Source: Spirochaetes bacterium GWB1_60_80 (GTDB lineage Bacteria; Spirochaetota; Spirochaetia; Treponematales; UBA12059). From it: DNA of 36,088 nt. Under the pieces are notes generated by a model. The model saw only the letters and a program-made list of their open reading frames with translations. It searched no databases and was not told where the DNA came from. Shown piece by piece: positions 1 to 5,876 of the stretch. A program made the position numbers and the translations under genes. The stretch's first letter is position 1. Each line of letters starts with the position of its first letter. The stretch is taken from contig MIAR01000044.1 of NCBI GenBank assembly GCA_001829185.1, positions 1 through 36,088 on the forward strand. The letters are read 5' to 3'.

Positions 1-31
1 TAAATCACCCCATGGTAGAGTCTACTCACAG

Positions 32-89
32 GGCTAGATTTTACTTATGAGTCAACCACTTTTTTTCGGCTAGATTAATTATGAGTCAA
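32..89. repeat. Imperfect direct repeat pair, possible insertion-sequence edge
   Basis: Two related blocks, GGCTAGATT...ATGAGTCAA at 32-55 and again at 68-89, are separated by 12 bp that include a T-run. They differ only in the AT-rich middle. Repeated 20-25 bp blocks near the tips are typical of IS21-family ends, so this could be the end of an element lying left of the window. No transposase is visible here, so the family is a guess. Confidence 0.35.
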
Positions 90-98
90 TGCGCCGGC

Positions 99-127
99 TT
101 GCCAAAGGCCGGGCCGTCCGCTACACT
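99..127 (+). promoter_or_regulatory. Leaderless-type promoter of the small Cys protein gene
   Basis: TTGCCA (99-104), a 17-bp spacer and TACACT (122-127) form a good sigma70-type promoter. Only six bases separate the -10 box from the ATG at 134, so transcription should begin at or next to the start codon. There is no Shine-Dalgarno sequence. The pepT promoter has the same layout. Confidence 0.55.
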
Positions 128-133
128 GCGCGA

Positions 134-328
134 ATGACGACCTTCCCCGACAAGGCGCCGAACTGCCTGGCCTGCCGCCACTTCAAGGTCAGCTGGGACG
201 CCGCCTTCCCCCGCTCCTGCCGGCAGTTCGGCATCAAGTCGCGCCAACTACCCAGCATCGAAGTCTTCCGCGCCACCGGCCAGCATTGCCCGGTCTTCGA
301 GCGCAACCCGGCCTACCGCGAGACGTGA
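134..328 (+). CDS. Small conserved cysteine protein, function unknown
   Basis: This gene encodes 64 residues. The ATG at 134 is preferred to the in-frame ATG at 89 because a promoter ends six bases before it and because the conserved part starts soon after. The protein has CLACRHF near residue 11, a third Cys in FPRSCRQFG and a fourth in GQHCPVFE, so four cysteines could bind a metal. Short proteins of this pattern (C-x2-C, FP-x-C, PS-x-EV, C-x2-F) occur in several phyla and are sometimes labelled uracil-DNA glycosylase-like. Nothing here supports that enzyme activity and the protein is far too short for it. The glutaminase gene follows 128 bp downstream on the same strand with its own promoter. 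Confidence 0.7.
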   Translation: MTTFPDKAPNCLACRHFKVSWDAAFPRSCRQFGIKSRQLPSIEVFRATGQHCPVFERNPAYRET

Positions 329-332
329 CCAA

Positions 333-388
333 AACTCGGTCGACCAGAACTCGGTCGACCAGAACTCGGTCGACCAGAACTCGGTCGA
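333..388 (+). repeat. 15-bp tandem repeat with GGTCGACC palindromes upstream of glsA
   Basis: About 3.7 head-to-tail copies of AACTCGGTCGACCAG. Each full unit carries the 8-bp palindrome GGTCGACC. The 9-mer GTCGACCAG recurs at 420-428, inside the glsA promoter. The array lies between the small Cys protein and the promoter, so it may be an operator array or a replication-slippage product. Confidence 0.85.
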
Positions 389-417
389 GCCGCGCCGGGC
401 AAGCCTCCAGTCGACTC

Positions 418-447
418 TTGTCGACCAGGTGGCCAGCAGCCTATACT
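418..447 (+). promoter_or_regulatory. Leaderless-type promoter of glsA
   Basis: TTGTCG (418-423), an 18-bp spacer and TATACT (442-447, five of six matches) precede the ATG at 457 by nine bases. No Shine-Dalgarno is present. Transcription starting about seven bases after the -10 box would leave a leader of two or three nucleotides. One GTCGACCAG repeat overlaps the -35 box and spacer. Confidence 0.5.
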
Positions 448-456
448 CCGCCTACC

Positions 457-1374
457 ATGCAGGCAATCCTCGAACAGATTTGGCGGGAGTCCCTCCCAGC
501 CGCGGCCGCCGGCAAACTGGCCAGCTACATCCCCGCCCTCACCCAAGCCGACCCAGCCAGCCTCGGCCTGGCCATCACCACCCGCGACGGGCAAAGCTTC
601 ACGGCCGGGGCGGCCGAGCGCAAGTTCACCGTCCAGAGCATCTCCAAAGTGCTGGCGCTGGCCTACGTCATCGCCGAACGGGGAACGGCAACCGTCTTCA
701 GCCGGGTCGGCAAGGAGCCGACCGGCGACCCCTTCAATTCGATTATCCGCCTGGAGACCAGCGCCCGGCGCAAGCCCTTCAATCCCTTCATCAACGCCGG
801 CGCCATCGTGGTATCCGGCCTGATGCCCGGCGCTTCGACCGGACAGCGCATCGAAGGCTTCTGCGATTTCGTGGCCGCTCTGGTCGGCGCCCAGGCCGTC
901 GTCCTGGACGCCGCCGTCTACCAGTCGGAAAAGACGACGGCGGCGCGCAACCGGGCCATCGCCTGGTTCCTGAAGGAATTGTCACTGATTGAAGGCGATG
1001 TCGAGGAAACGCTCGATGTTTATTTCCGGCAGTGCGCCGTGTTGTTGGACGCCGTGCAGCTGTCGCGTATCGGCGCCATACTGGCCCTGGACGGCTTCGA
1101 TCCAGTCCTCCAGCGGCAGATGCTGGCCACCGGCCAGGCCCGCCTCATCAAGAGCCTGATGATTACCTGCGGCCTGTACGATGGCTCGGGCGAATTCGCC
1201 TTCGATGTCGGCATCCCGGCCAAAAGCGGCGTCGGCGGCGGCATCCTGGCCACGGTGCGCGACCGCCTGGGCATTGGCGTCTACGGGCCGGCCCTCGACG
1301 AGCGCGGCAACTCCTGCGCCGGCCTAGAGGCTTTGCGCCGCCTGTCCGACCGGCTCGACCTGCGCGTGCTTTAG
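457..1374 (+). CDS. glsA: Glutaminase
   Basis: A serine-dependent glutaminase of the beta-lactamase-like fold, which hydrolyses L-glutamine to glutamate and ammonia in the cytoplasm. The protein has 305 residues, the usual bacterial length of about 300-310. The catalytic S-x-x-K pair is in QSISKV (S61, K64). Other family blocks are FNPFINAGAI, the CGLYDGSGEFA tyrosine region and PAKSGVGGGI near residue 255. The start at 457 is chosen because the upstream in-frame sequence is the low-complexity translation of the 15-bp tandem repeat and because a promoter sits just before it. Its stop lies 14 bp from the end of the convergent phosphatase gene. Identification is firm; the physiological role (nitrogen supply or acid tolerance) cannot be read from context. 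Confidence 0.93.
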   Translation: MQAILEQIWRESLPAAAAGKLASYIPALTQADPASLGLAITTRDGQSFTAGAAERKFTVQSISKVLALAYVIAERGTATVFSRVGKEPTGDPFNSIIRLETSARRKPFNPFINAGAIVVSGLMPGASTGQRIEGFCDFVAALVGAQAVVLDAAVYQSEKTTAARNRAIAWFLKELSLIEGDVEETLDVYFRQCAVLLDAVQLSRIGAILALDGFDPVLQRQMLATGQARLIKSLMITCGLYDGSGEFAFDVGIPAKSGVGGGILATVRDRLGIGVYGPALDERGNSCAGLEALRRLSDRLDLRVL

Positions 1375-1388
1375 AAGTCTGTCGGATC

Positions 1389-3629
1389 CTAGCCGCGATA
1401 GCGCAGCAGGACGGCGGTAACGTCGTCGGCGATGCGCGCGCCGGAGGTATGGAAACGCCACTCCTGCATGATAAAGTTAAGGGCGCTCTTGGCGTCTTCG
1501 GACGGCGCGCTGGACAGGGCGGTAATAACGCCATCCAGGCCGAACTCCTCGCCGTCGACATTGCGCTGCTCGCTGACGCCGTCGGTATAGATCAAGAGCG
1601 AGTCGCCCGGATTAAGCTTGAAGCGGATCGACTTATAAGGCACAGCCAGACCACCGCGGCCGATCGGGAAACCCTTGTAGGCATCAACGCCTTTCGGCTT
1701 CAGCTCCACCGCCCGCGGCCGGCCTAGCCCGCGGTACAAAATCTCGGTGTGGGCGGCGCTGGTGTATTCCACGTAGCCGGCCTCGTTGAGGCGCAGCAAG
1801 GCGACCGTCAGGTAATTGTCGACCGCTTCCAGCTCGGCTATCAATTCCTCGTTGATGGCGTCCATCACCTTGCCCAGGCTCAGGTTGCGGTATTCGTAGA
1901 AATTGCGGTGAAAGACCGAACGCGCCAGCACCGTAACCAGGCCGCTGGCGATGCCGTGGCCGGAAACGTCGCCTACGACCAAGCCGTCCAGGGTATCGGC
2001 TTGGCTGGTATAGAAATCGAAGAAGTCACCGGAAATGCCGGCTGCCGGCAGCAGCACGAAGGAGGCCTCCCAGCGGCTGGTGCGTGGCTGCTCCTTGGGG
2101 AAGAAGCCCTGTTGTACCTGGACGGCCATGCGCATGTCGGTGGCCGCCGCCTCGTTGGCACCCTTGAGCCGGGCGCTGGCCTCGGACAGCTTGACGTTCA
2201 GGTCGTCCTGCTCCTTCATCCGGTCTTCCAGCTGGTGGGTACGGCTCTGGACCTTGTTCTCCAGCACCACGTTGATGGCCGCCACCTCGCCGTAGACGTG
2301 CACGAACTGCGCCGCCAGGACGGTGGCCGCGCCGAAGGTCAGGGCGAAGAAGCCGTACTGGGCGATACTCTCGAAGACGCCGGTGGTGAAACTGAGCACG
2401 TTGAGGGCGGTGGTGGCGCCGATGACGGCGATGCCGAGCGCCAGCTTGGCGGCATTGAGTCGCCGCAGGCTCCGAAAAAAAATCAGAAAATAATTACGTC
2501 GGCCTTTAGCGGTGCGCCGGTAATGCCGCCATGACCGCCGCATGGGCAGCACCAGATCCATCACCAGGACGTAGGCCGCCGGCAGGAAGGCCACGACGCT
2601 CCAGATGAACTGGACGGTCTCCTTGGGAATGATGAATTGCAAAATCAGGGGAATCACGGCGGCGGCGCTAAACAGCTTGGTGAACAAGGTGGTGTGGTTG
2701 CGCACCGCGGTATCGAAAAAGGCCAGGAAGGCCGGCACCAGGGCGATCAGCGACATGATCTCGAGGCTTTTGACCACGGCGCTATTGATGATGATATCGT
2801 GGACGATATAGGTGCGGCAGAAGAGGTGCAAGGCCAGCAGGCCGATGCCGATCGAGTACATCAGGTAGGCCCGGTTGCGGCGCCGCAGCAGATAGAGCAC
2901 GAAGTGGTAGACGGCGAAGAAGGCGTAGGCGCCGATAAAGGCCAGCTGCACGTACTGCTCGCGCATCGTCACGATATTTTCGTAAGTATCAATCACGTAA
3001 GGCCCGGGCATGAAGAAGCCGGTGCGGTGATCCTGCGGGTCGCCTTCGATCATGAAGGCCAGTACGTTGAGGCCTTCGGTCAGCTGGGTGCTGGCGATAT
3101 CGACGATGGCGCCGCGCACCGCCCGCTCGACGCCCTCCTCGACGCTCAGGTAGCCGAAGCTGGCCTCGTTGCGGAAAATGGTGCCGTTAACGTAGACCTG
3201 CCAATTGGTGCCGACGCCGGCCAGGAAAAGGCCAATGCCGCTTTTCGATTCGATCAGCTCGCGCGGGGCGTCGAAGGGAATCAGGATGGTGTATTGATGG
3301 ACCGGATTCTTGCGGAAATTGAGCAGGTCCATCTCGAAGCGGAATTCCTGCGGGATGTCGTTGAGCAGAAACGACCGGTTGCTGATGCCTTCAAACTGCA
3401 TAAAATAAGTAACCGGGATGGCGCCGACCATGATCGGCCGGTTGCCCGGATTTGGCGGCAGTTCGACCAGGGTTGGATCGTCCGGGTTGAAGCCGCGCAG
3501 CAGCGAGGTGGCATTGAATCCGTCCTGCACGAAGGCTGGCAGGGCCGTCAGGTCGACCCGCTGGGCATGGAGGGCCGCCAGGCAGCCAAAGGCGAAGCAT
3601 ATCAATCCGGCAACACTGCGTCTCATCAT
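1389..3629 (-). CDS. Seven-TM SpoIIE-type PP2C serine phosphatase
   Basis: A membrane-bound serine/threonine phosphatase that probably acts in a partner-switching signalling path. The 746-residue protein has, in order: a signal peptide (about 1-22), an extracytoplasmic region to about 215 that resembles the 7TMR-DISM sensory domain, about seven membrane helices (roughly 225-440), a charged coiled coil (about 455-505), and a C-terminal PP2C/SpoIIE domain. The phosphatase motifs are intact: GDFFDF near 533, VGDVSGHGIASGL near 552-564, IYTDGVSEQ near 680 and DDVTAVLL near 737, which supply the metal-binding aspartates. The start codon overlaps the stop of the upstream bfn-like gene (ATGA), so the two are translationally coupled. 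The target protein (an anti-anti-sigma factor is usual) is not in the window. Confidence 0.9.
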   Translation of the reverse strand: MMRRSVAGLICFAFGCLAALHAQRVDLTALPAFVQDGFNATSLLRGFNPDDPTLVELPPNPGNRPIMVGAIPVTYFMQFEGISNRSFLLNDIPQEFRFEMDLLNFRKNPVHQYTILIPFDAPRELIESKSGIGLFLAGVGTNWQVYVNGTIFRNEASFGYLSVEEGVERAVRGAIVDIASTQLTEGLNVLAFMIEGDPQDHRTGFFMPGPYVIDTYENIVTMREQYVQLAFIGAYAFFAVYHFVLYLLRRRNRAYLMYSIGIGLLALHLFCRTYIVHDIIINSAVVKSLEIMSLIALVPAFLAFFDTAVRNHTTLFTKLFSAAAVIPLILQFIIPKETVQFIWSVVAFLPAAYVLVMDLVLPMRRSWRHYRRTAKGRRNYFLIFFRSLRRLNAAKLALGIAVIGATTALNVLSFTTGVFESIAQYGFFALTFGAATVLAAQFVHVYGEVAAINVVLENKVQSRTHQLEDRMKEQDDLNVKLSEASARLKGANEAAATDMRMAVQVQQGFFPKEQPRTSRWEASFVLLPAAGISGDFFDFYTSQADTLDGLVVGDVSGHGIASGLVTVLARSVFHRNFYEYRNLSLGKVMDAINEELIAELEAVDNYLTVALLRLNEAGYVEYTSAAHTEILYRGLGRPRAVELKPKGVDAYKGFPIGRGGLAVPYKSIRFKLNPGDSLLIYTDGVSEQRNVDGEEFGLDGVITALSSAPSEDAKSALNFIMQEWRFHTSGARIADDVTAVLLRYRG

Positions 3630-4246
3630 TCCCCCTGCAGGCGGTTCAAGGCGTCCCGCAACTCGGCCGCCCGCTCGTAATCTTCGCTCTCCACGGCGTG
3701 ACCCAAGGCTGTTTCCAGCGCTTGACGCTTTTCTTCAAGCGTACCGGCGGCCGGTTCACTGCTGCCCCCCGAGCTGACCGGCTCGTCGACCGACCCGATG
3801 CCCTGCCCGAAGCTCTGCCGGCTGACATCGCGGATCATGTCCACCGGCATGCCGGCCTGCTCGATGACGGCCTCGGCTATGAAGATGCGCGCGCCGGCCC
3901 GCAAGGCCAGGGCCAGGGCATCCGAAGGCCGGGCGTCGATGACCTGGTCGACCTGCCCTTGCCGGACAATCAGCCGGGCATAATAGGTGCCGTCCACCAG
4001 ATCGTTGATCTCGATCTGCAGCAAACTGGCATCCAGCTTGCCCAGTACCGCCAGCAAGAGATCGTGCGTCAGCGGCCGCGTCAACTCAATGTGGCCGAGG
4101 GCAATCAGGATGGCCTGGGTCTCGAGCTGGCCGATAAAAATCGGCACCACCGTGTCCGAGGCCTTGGGGCGTACGAATACCACGTTGCCCTGCTCGGTCT
4201 GTGCGACGGTCCAGATATCGGCTTCCACCAGTGTATTGGCACTCAT
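3626..4246 (-). CDS. Bifunctional nuclease (DUF151) domain protein with UvrB/UvrC motif
   Basis: The protein has 206 residues. The first 140 or so form a BFN/DUF151 domain (LVEADIWTVAQ, VVPIFIGQLETQAI, RPLTHDLL, the block around IDARPSDALALALRAG). The last 35 residues (EEKRQALETAL through DYERAAELRDALNRL) match the UvrB/UvrC motif helix hairpin, which mediates protein contacts. Some DUF151 members have been reported to have nuclease activity; this is not proven for the bacterial family as a whole. The ATG at 4246 is chosen over an in-frame ATG at 4312 because a perfect TATAAT lies at 4260-4265 between the two and the family N-terminus starts here. It is the first gene of a two-gene operon with the PP2C phosphatase. 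Its role there is unknown. Confidence 0.85.
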   Translation of the reverse strand: MSANTLVEADIWTVAQTEQGNVVFVRPKASDTVVPIFIGQLETQAILIALGHIELTRPLTHDLLLAVLGKLDASLLQIEINDLVDGTYYARLIVRQGQVDQVIDARPSDALALALRAGARIFIAEAVIEQAGMPVDMIRDVSRQSFGQGIGSVDEPVSSGGSSEPAAGTLEEKRQALETALGHAVESEDYERAAELRDALNRLQGE

Positions 4247-4259
4247 AACGTATGGTACT

Positions 4260-4265
4260 ATTATA
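4260..4265 (-). promoter_or_regulatory. -10 box of the bfn-like gene, near-leaderless
   Basis: On the minus strand a perfect TATAAT ends 13 bases before the ATG at 4246. The -35 region is weak (TTTTAT at a 17-bp spacing, 4283-4288). No Shine-Dalgarno is present. A start seven bases downstream would give a leader of about six nucleotides. Confidence 0.5.
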
Positions 4266-4374
4266 CGTGGCGTAGCCGACAAATAAAAGCCCTTTCCCGG
4301 CTTCAGGTTCATTATCGGCTAGTTGAAGCGCAAACCGCAGCCCTAGGCGCTATTTTGGGAGGAAGACAGGCACG

Positions 4375-4995
4375 ATGGCACGAAATTCATACGAAAAAGC
4401 CGACTTCTGGGCCTTGAAGGCCAGAAAAGAAGGCTACCCGGCACGCAGCGTCTACAAGTTGGCCGAGATTGCCCAAAAATTCGGTATCTTCAAACCAGGC
4501 TACCGCATTCTGGATATTGGGGCGGCGCCGGGTAGCTGGAGTCTGTGGCTGCTGCGCCAAATGGGCGGCCAGGGCTTCCTGGCGGCGGTCGACTTGTCGC
4601 CCTTGGCCATCAGCGGCCCGGCCGACCAATTTTCCTTCATGCAAGGCGACTTGTACAGCCCAGCCGTCCGGCAGCGCCTGCGCGGCTTCGGCCCCTATAA
4701 CGCCATCATTTCGGACGCGGCGCCGGCCACCAGCGGCAACCGCTCGCTGGATACCGACCGTTCCGAGGCCATCGTCGAGGCTGTCCTGGATTACGCCGAA
4801 GAAATGCTGGTAACGGGCGGTAATGTCGTCTGCAAATTATTCATCGGCGGCGGCCAGCGGGCGCTCTTGGACCGCATGAAGCTGAGCTTTCAGACCGCCC
4901 GGGCCTTCAAGCCCGAAGCCTGCCGCCAGGAAAGTTTCGAGACCTTCCTGGTCGGCCTGAACCGCCGCCCAGCACCGCCTTTAACAGGTTGTTGA
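4375..4995 (+). CDS. rlmE: 23S rRNA 2'-O-methyltransferase RlmE (FtsJ/RrmJ)
   Basis: Methylates the 2'-hydroxyl of a uridine in the 23S rRNA A-loop using S-adenosylmethionine. The 206-residue length is typical. The K-D-K-E catalytic set is visible: K in RSVYKL, D in ISDAAP, K in VVCKLF and E in ESFETF. The SAM-binding loop is LDIGAAPGSWS near residue 45. A GGAGG ribosome site lies upstream of the ATG. The last four codons (LTGC) and the stop lie in the TTAA flank and first bases of repeat copy 1. Removing the element and one TTAA would give an ending of LRP and a TGA a few bases into the opposite gene. The enzyme core is unaffected by this change. Confidence 0.95.
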   Translation: MARNSYEKADFWALKARKEGYPARSVYKLAEIAQKFGIFKPGYRILDIGAAPGSWSLWLLRQMGGQGFLAAVDLSPLAISGPADQFSFMQGDLYSPAVRQRLRGFGPYNAIISDAAPATSGNRSLDTDRSEAIVEAVLDYAEEMLVTGGNVVCKLFIGGGQRALLDRMKLSFQTARAFKPEACRQESFETFLVGLNRRPAPPLTGC

Positions 4996-5117
4996 AAAAG
5001 CCGGTTGCTTTCTCAACAACCTTAACAATTCCTCGCATAGCTTGCGCTATGCTGCGTAATTGTACCGGCTTTTGAAGTGTTGAAAAGCCGCATCCGCGTT
5101 TTTCAACACCCTGTTAA
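4981..5117 (+). mobile_element. 129-bp MITE-like element, copy 1, with TTAA flanks
   Basis: The element is 4985-5113, flanked on both sides by TTAA. Its ends are imperfect inverted repeats: CAGGTTGTTGAAAAA at the left and, read inward on the other strand, CAGGGTGTTGAAAAA at the right, with about 20 of the first 24 bases matching. Three hairpins follow one another: 4987-5021 (GGTTGTTGA with TCAACAACC), 5035-5052 (GCATAGC with GCTATGC) and 5077-5109 (GTGTTGAAAA with TTTTCAACAC). It has no coding capacity. It separates rlmE from the convergent PTS gene and supplies the stop codons of both. Confidence 0.9.
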
Positions 5118-5593
5118 GGCCCTGATTTGCGGCTTTCTATATAGGTGATCAATTCCGCCGTGCCGGCCTGGCTGAACAGCAAGGCGCGGAAAGCCGACTC
5201 CGAGCAGAGCCCGGCGATGGTCGACAGGATGGCCAGGTGAGCCTGGCGGCTGGCCGAAACCAGGAAAAAAGCCGCTTTTACCGACTCGACCGACTCGACC
5301 GACTCGACAGACTCATCCTTGCCCCAGGCCAAGGCGTACCGCGGATAGGCGACCGCTACCAGGCTATCGGCCTCACTACTAATAAGCAGACTGGCCGGAT
5401 GCGGCAGGGCGATGCCCAGGCCGATGGCAGTTGAAGCCGAGGCCTCCCGCGCCAGGGTTTCGCGCAGCAGCGCCGCCCGGTCCAGGCCGGCTGGCAAGCT
5501 CAGGCCCTGCACGGTTTCGCGGATAAACTGCTCGGGAGAGCCCGACGCGATGTTGTACCACACCCCGCCCCTGCGCAATAATTCTGCCAGCAC
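5114..5593 (-). CDS. PTS EIIA type-2 (PtsN/fructose-mannitol-like) protein
   Basis: A phosphotransferase EIIA domain of the fructose/mannitol/nitrogen class, which would be phosphorylated on histidine by HPr. The protein has 159 residues. The active-site block is IGLGIALPHP, with the expected His. The C-terminal region (FFLVSASRQAHLAILSTIAGL) matches the family. The GTG start is fixed by an in-frame TAG two codons upstream; a run of eight Gs sits in the ribosome-site position. The TAA stop lies within the TTAA flank of repeat copy 1. A 9-bp in-frame tandem repeat encodes VES repeated three to four times before the KAAFFLV strand. With no EIIB/EIIC nearby, a regulatory PtsN-like role is as likely as sugar transport. 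Confidence 0.82.
   Translation of the reverse strand: MLAELLRRGGVWYNIASGSPEQFIRETVQGLSLPAGLDRAALLRETLAREASASTAIGLGIALPHPASLLISSEADSLVAVAYPRYALAWGKDESVESVESVESVKAAFFLVSASRQAHLAILSTIAGLCSESAFRALLFSQAGTAELITYIESRKSGP
5279..5313 (-). repeat. 9-bp in-frame tandem repeat within the PTS gene
   Basis: On the minus strand GAGTCGGTC is repeated about four times and is translated as ESV units. It lies in a surface loop between two conserved blocks, so length changes would keep the frame. Confidence 0.8.
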
Positions 5594-5876
5594 AGCCTAC
5601 CCCCCCCGCCACCGGATTTTGTCTCCAATAGCTCGATAACAGCTTACGTTGAACTGTCCCCTTTGGCAAGTAGCCGAAACAGGCCCCGGCGGCTTGAAGC
5701 GAGCCGGCCAGCGGCCACCGCTAACGCATTATCCGTAACAAAATAGCCGAATCAGACTTTGGTAGTAGCAGCAGACGCCAAAATGCGTTATTTTAAGCTC
5801 TGCCCACTCAGTAAAACTAGGTTTGAATCGACCGAGCTGCGGCGCGGTTACGGTTCAAGACACACAGGAGTATTGT
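5594..5876. other. Intergenic region upstream of the M16 protease gene
   Basis: 283 bp without a convincing gene. It holds the C8 run at 5600-5607 before the PTS start codon and a perfect 9-bp inverted repeat, TAACGCATT (5722-5730) with AATGCGTTA (5782-5790), 51 bp apart. AGGAG lies just before the M16 ATG. I could not identify a confident promoter. Confidence 0.6.

Noticed and set aside
333-388. CRISPR array
   Set aside because: The 15-bp units are directly adjacent with no spacers and no cas genes are near.
429-992. Arg-rich frame overlapping glsA
   Set aside because: Low-complexity Arg/Gly/His translation typical of a wrong frame in GC-rich DNA.
2637-3680. Long plus-strand open frame opposite the phosphatase gene (347 codons)
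   Set aside because: It mirrors the codon pattern of the phosphatase, is His/Gln/Asp-rich without family motifs and has no ribosome site.
5722-5790. 9-bp inverted repeat as a terminator of the PTS gene
   Set aside because: It lies upstream of that gene, not downstream, and has a 51-bp loop; kept only as an intergenic note.
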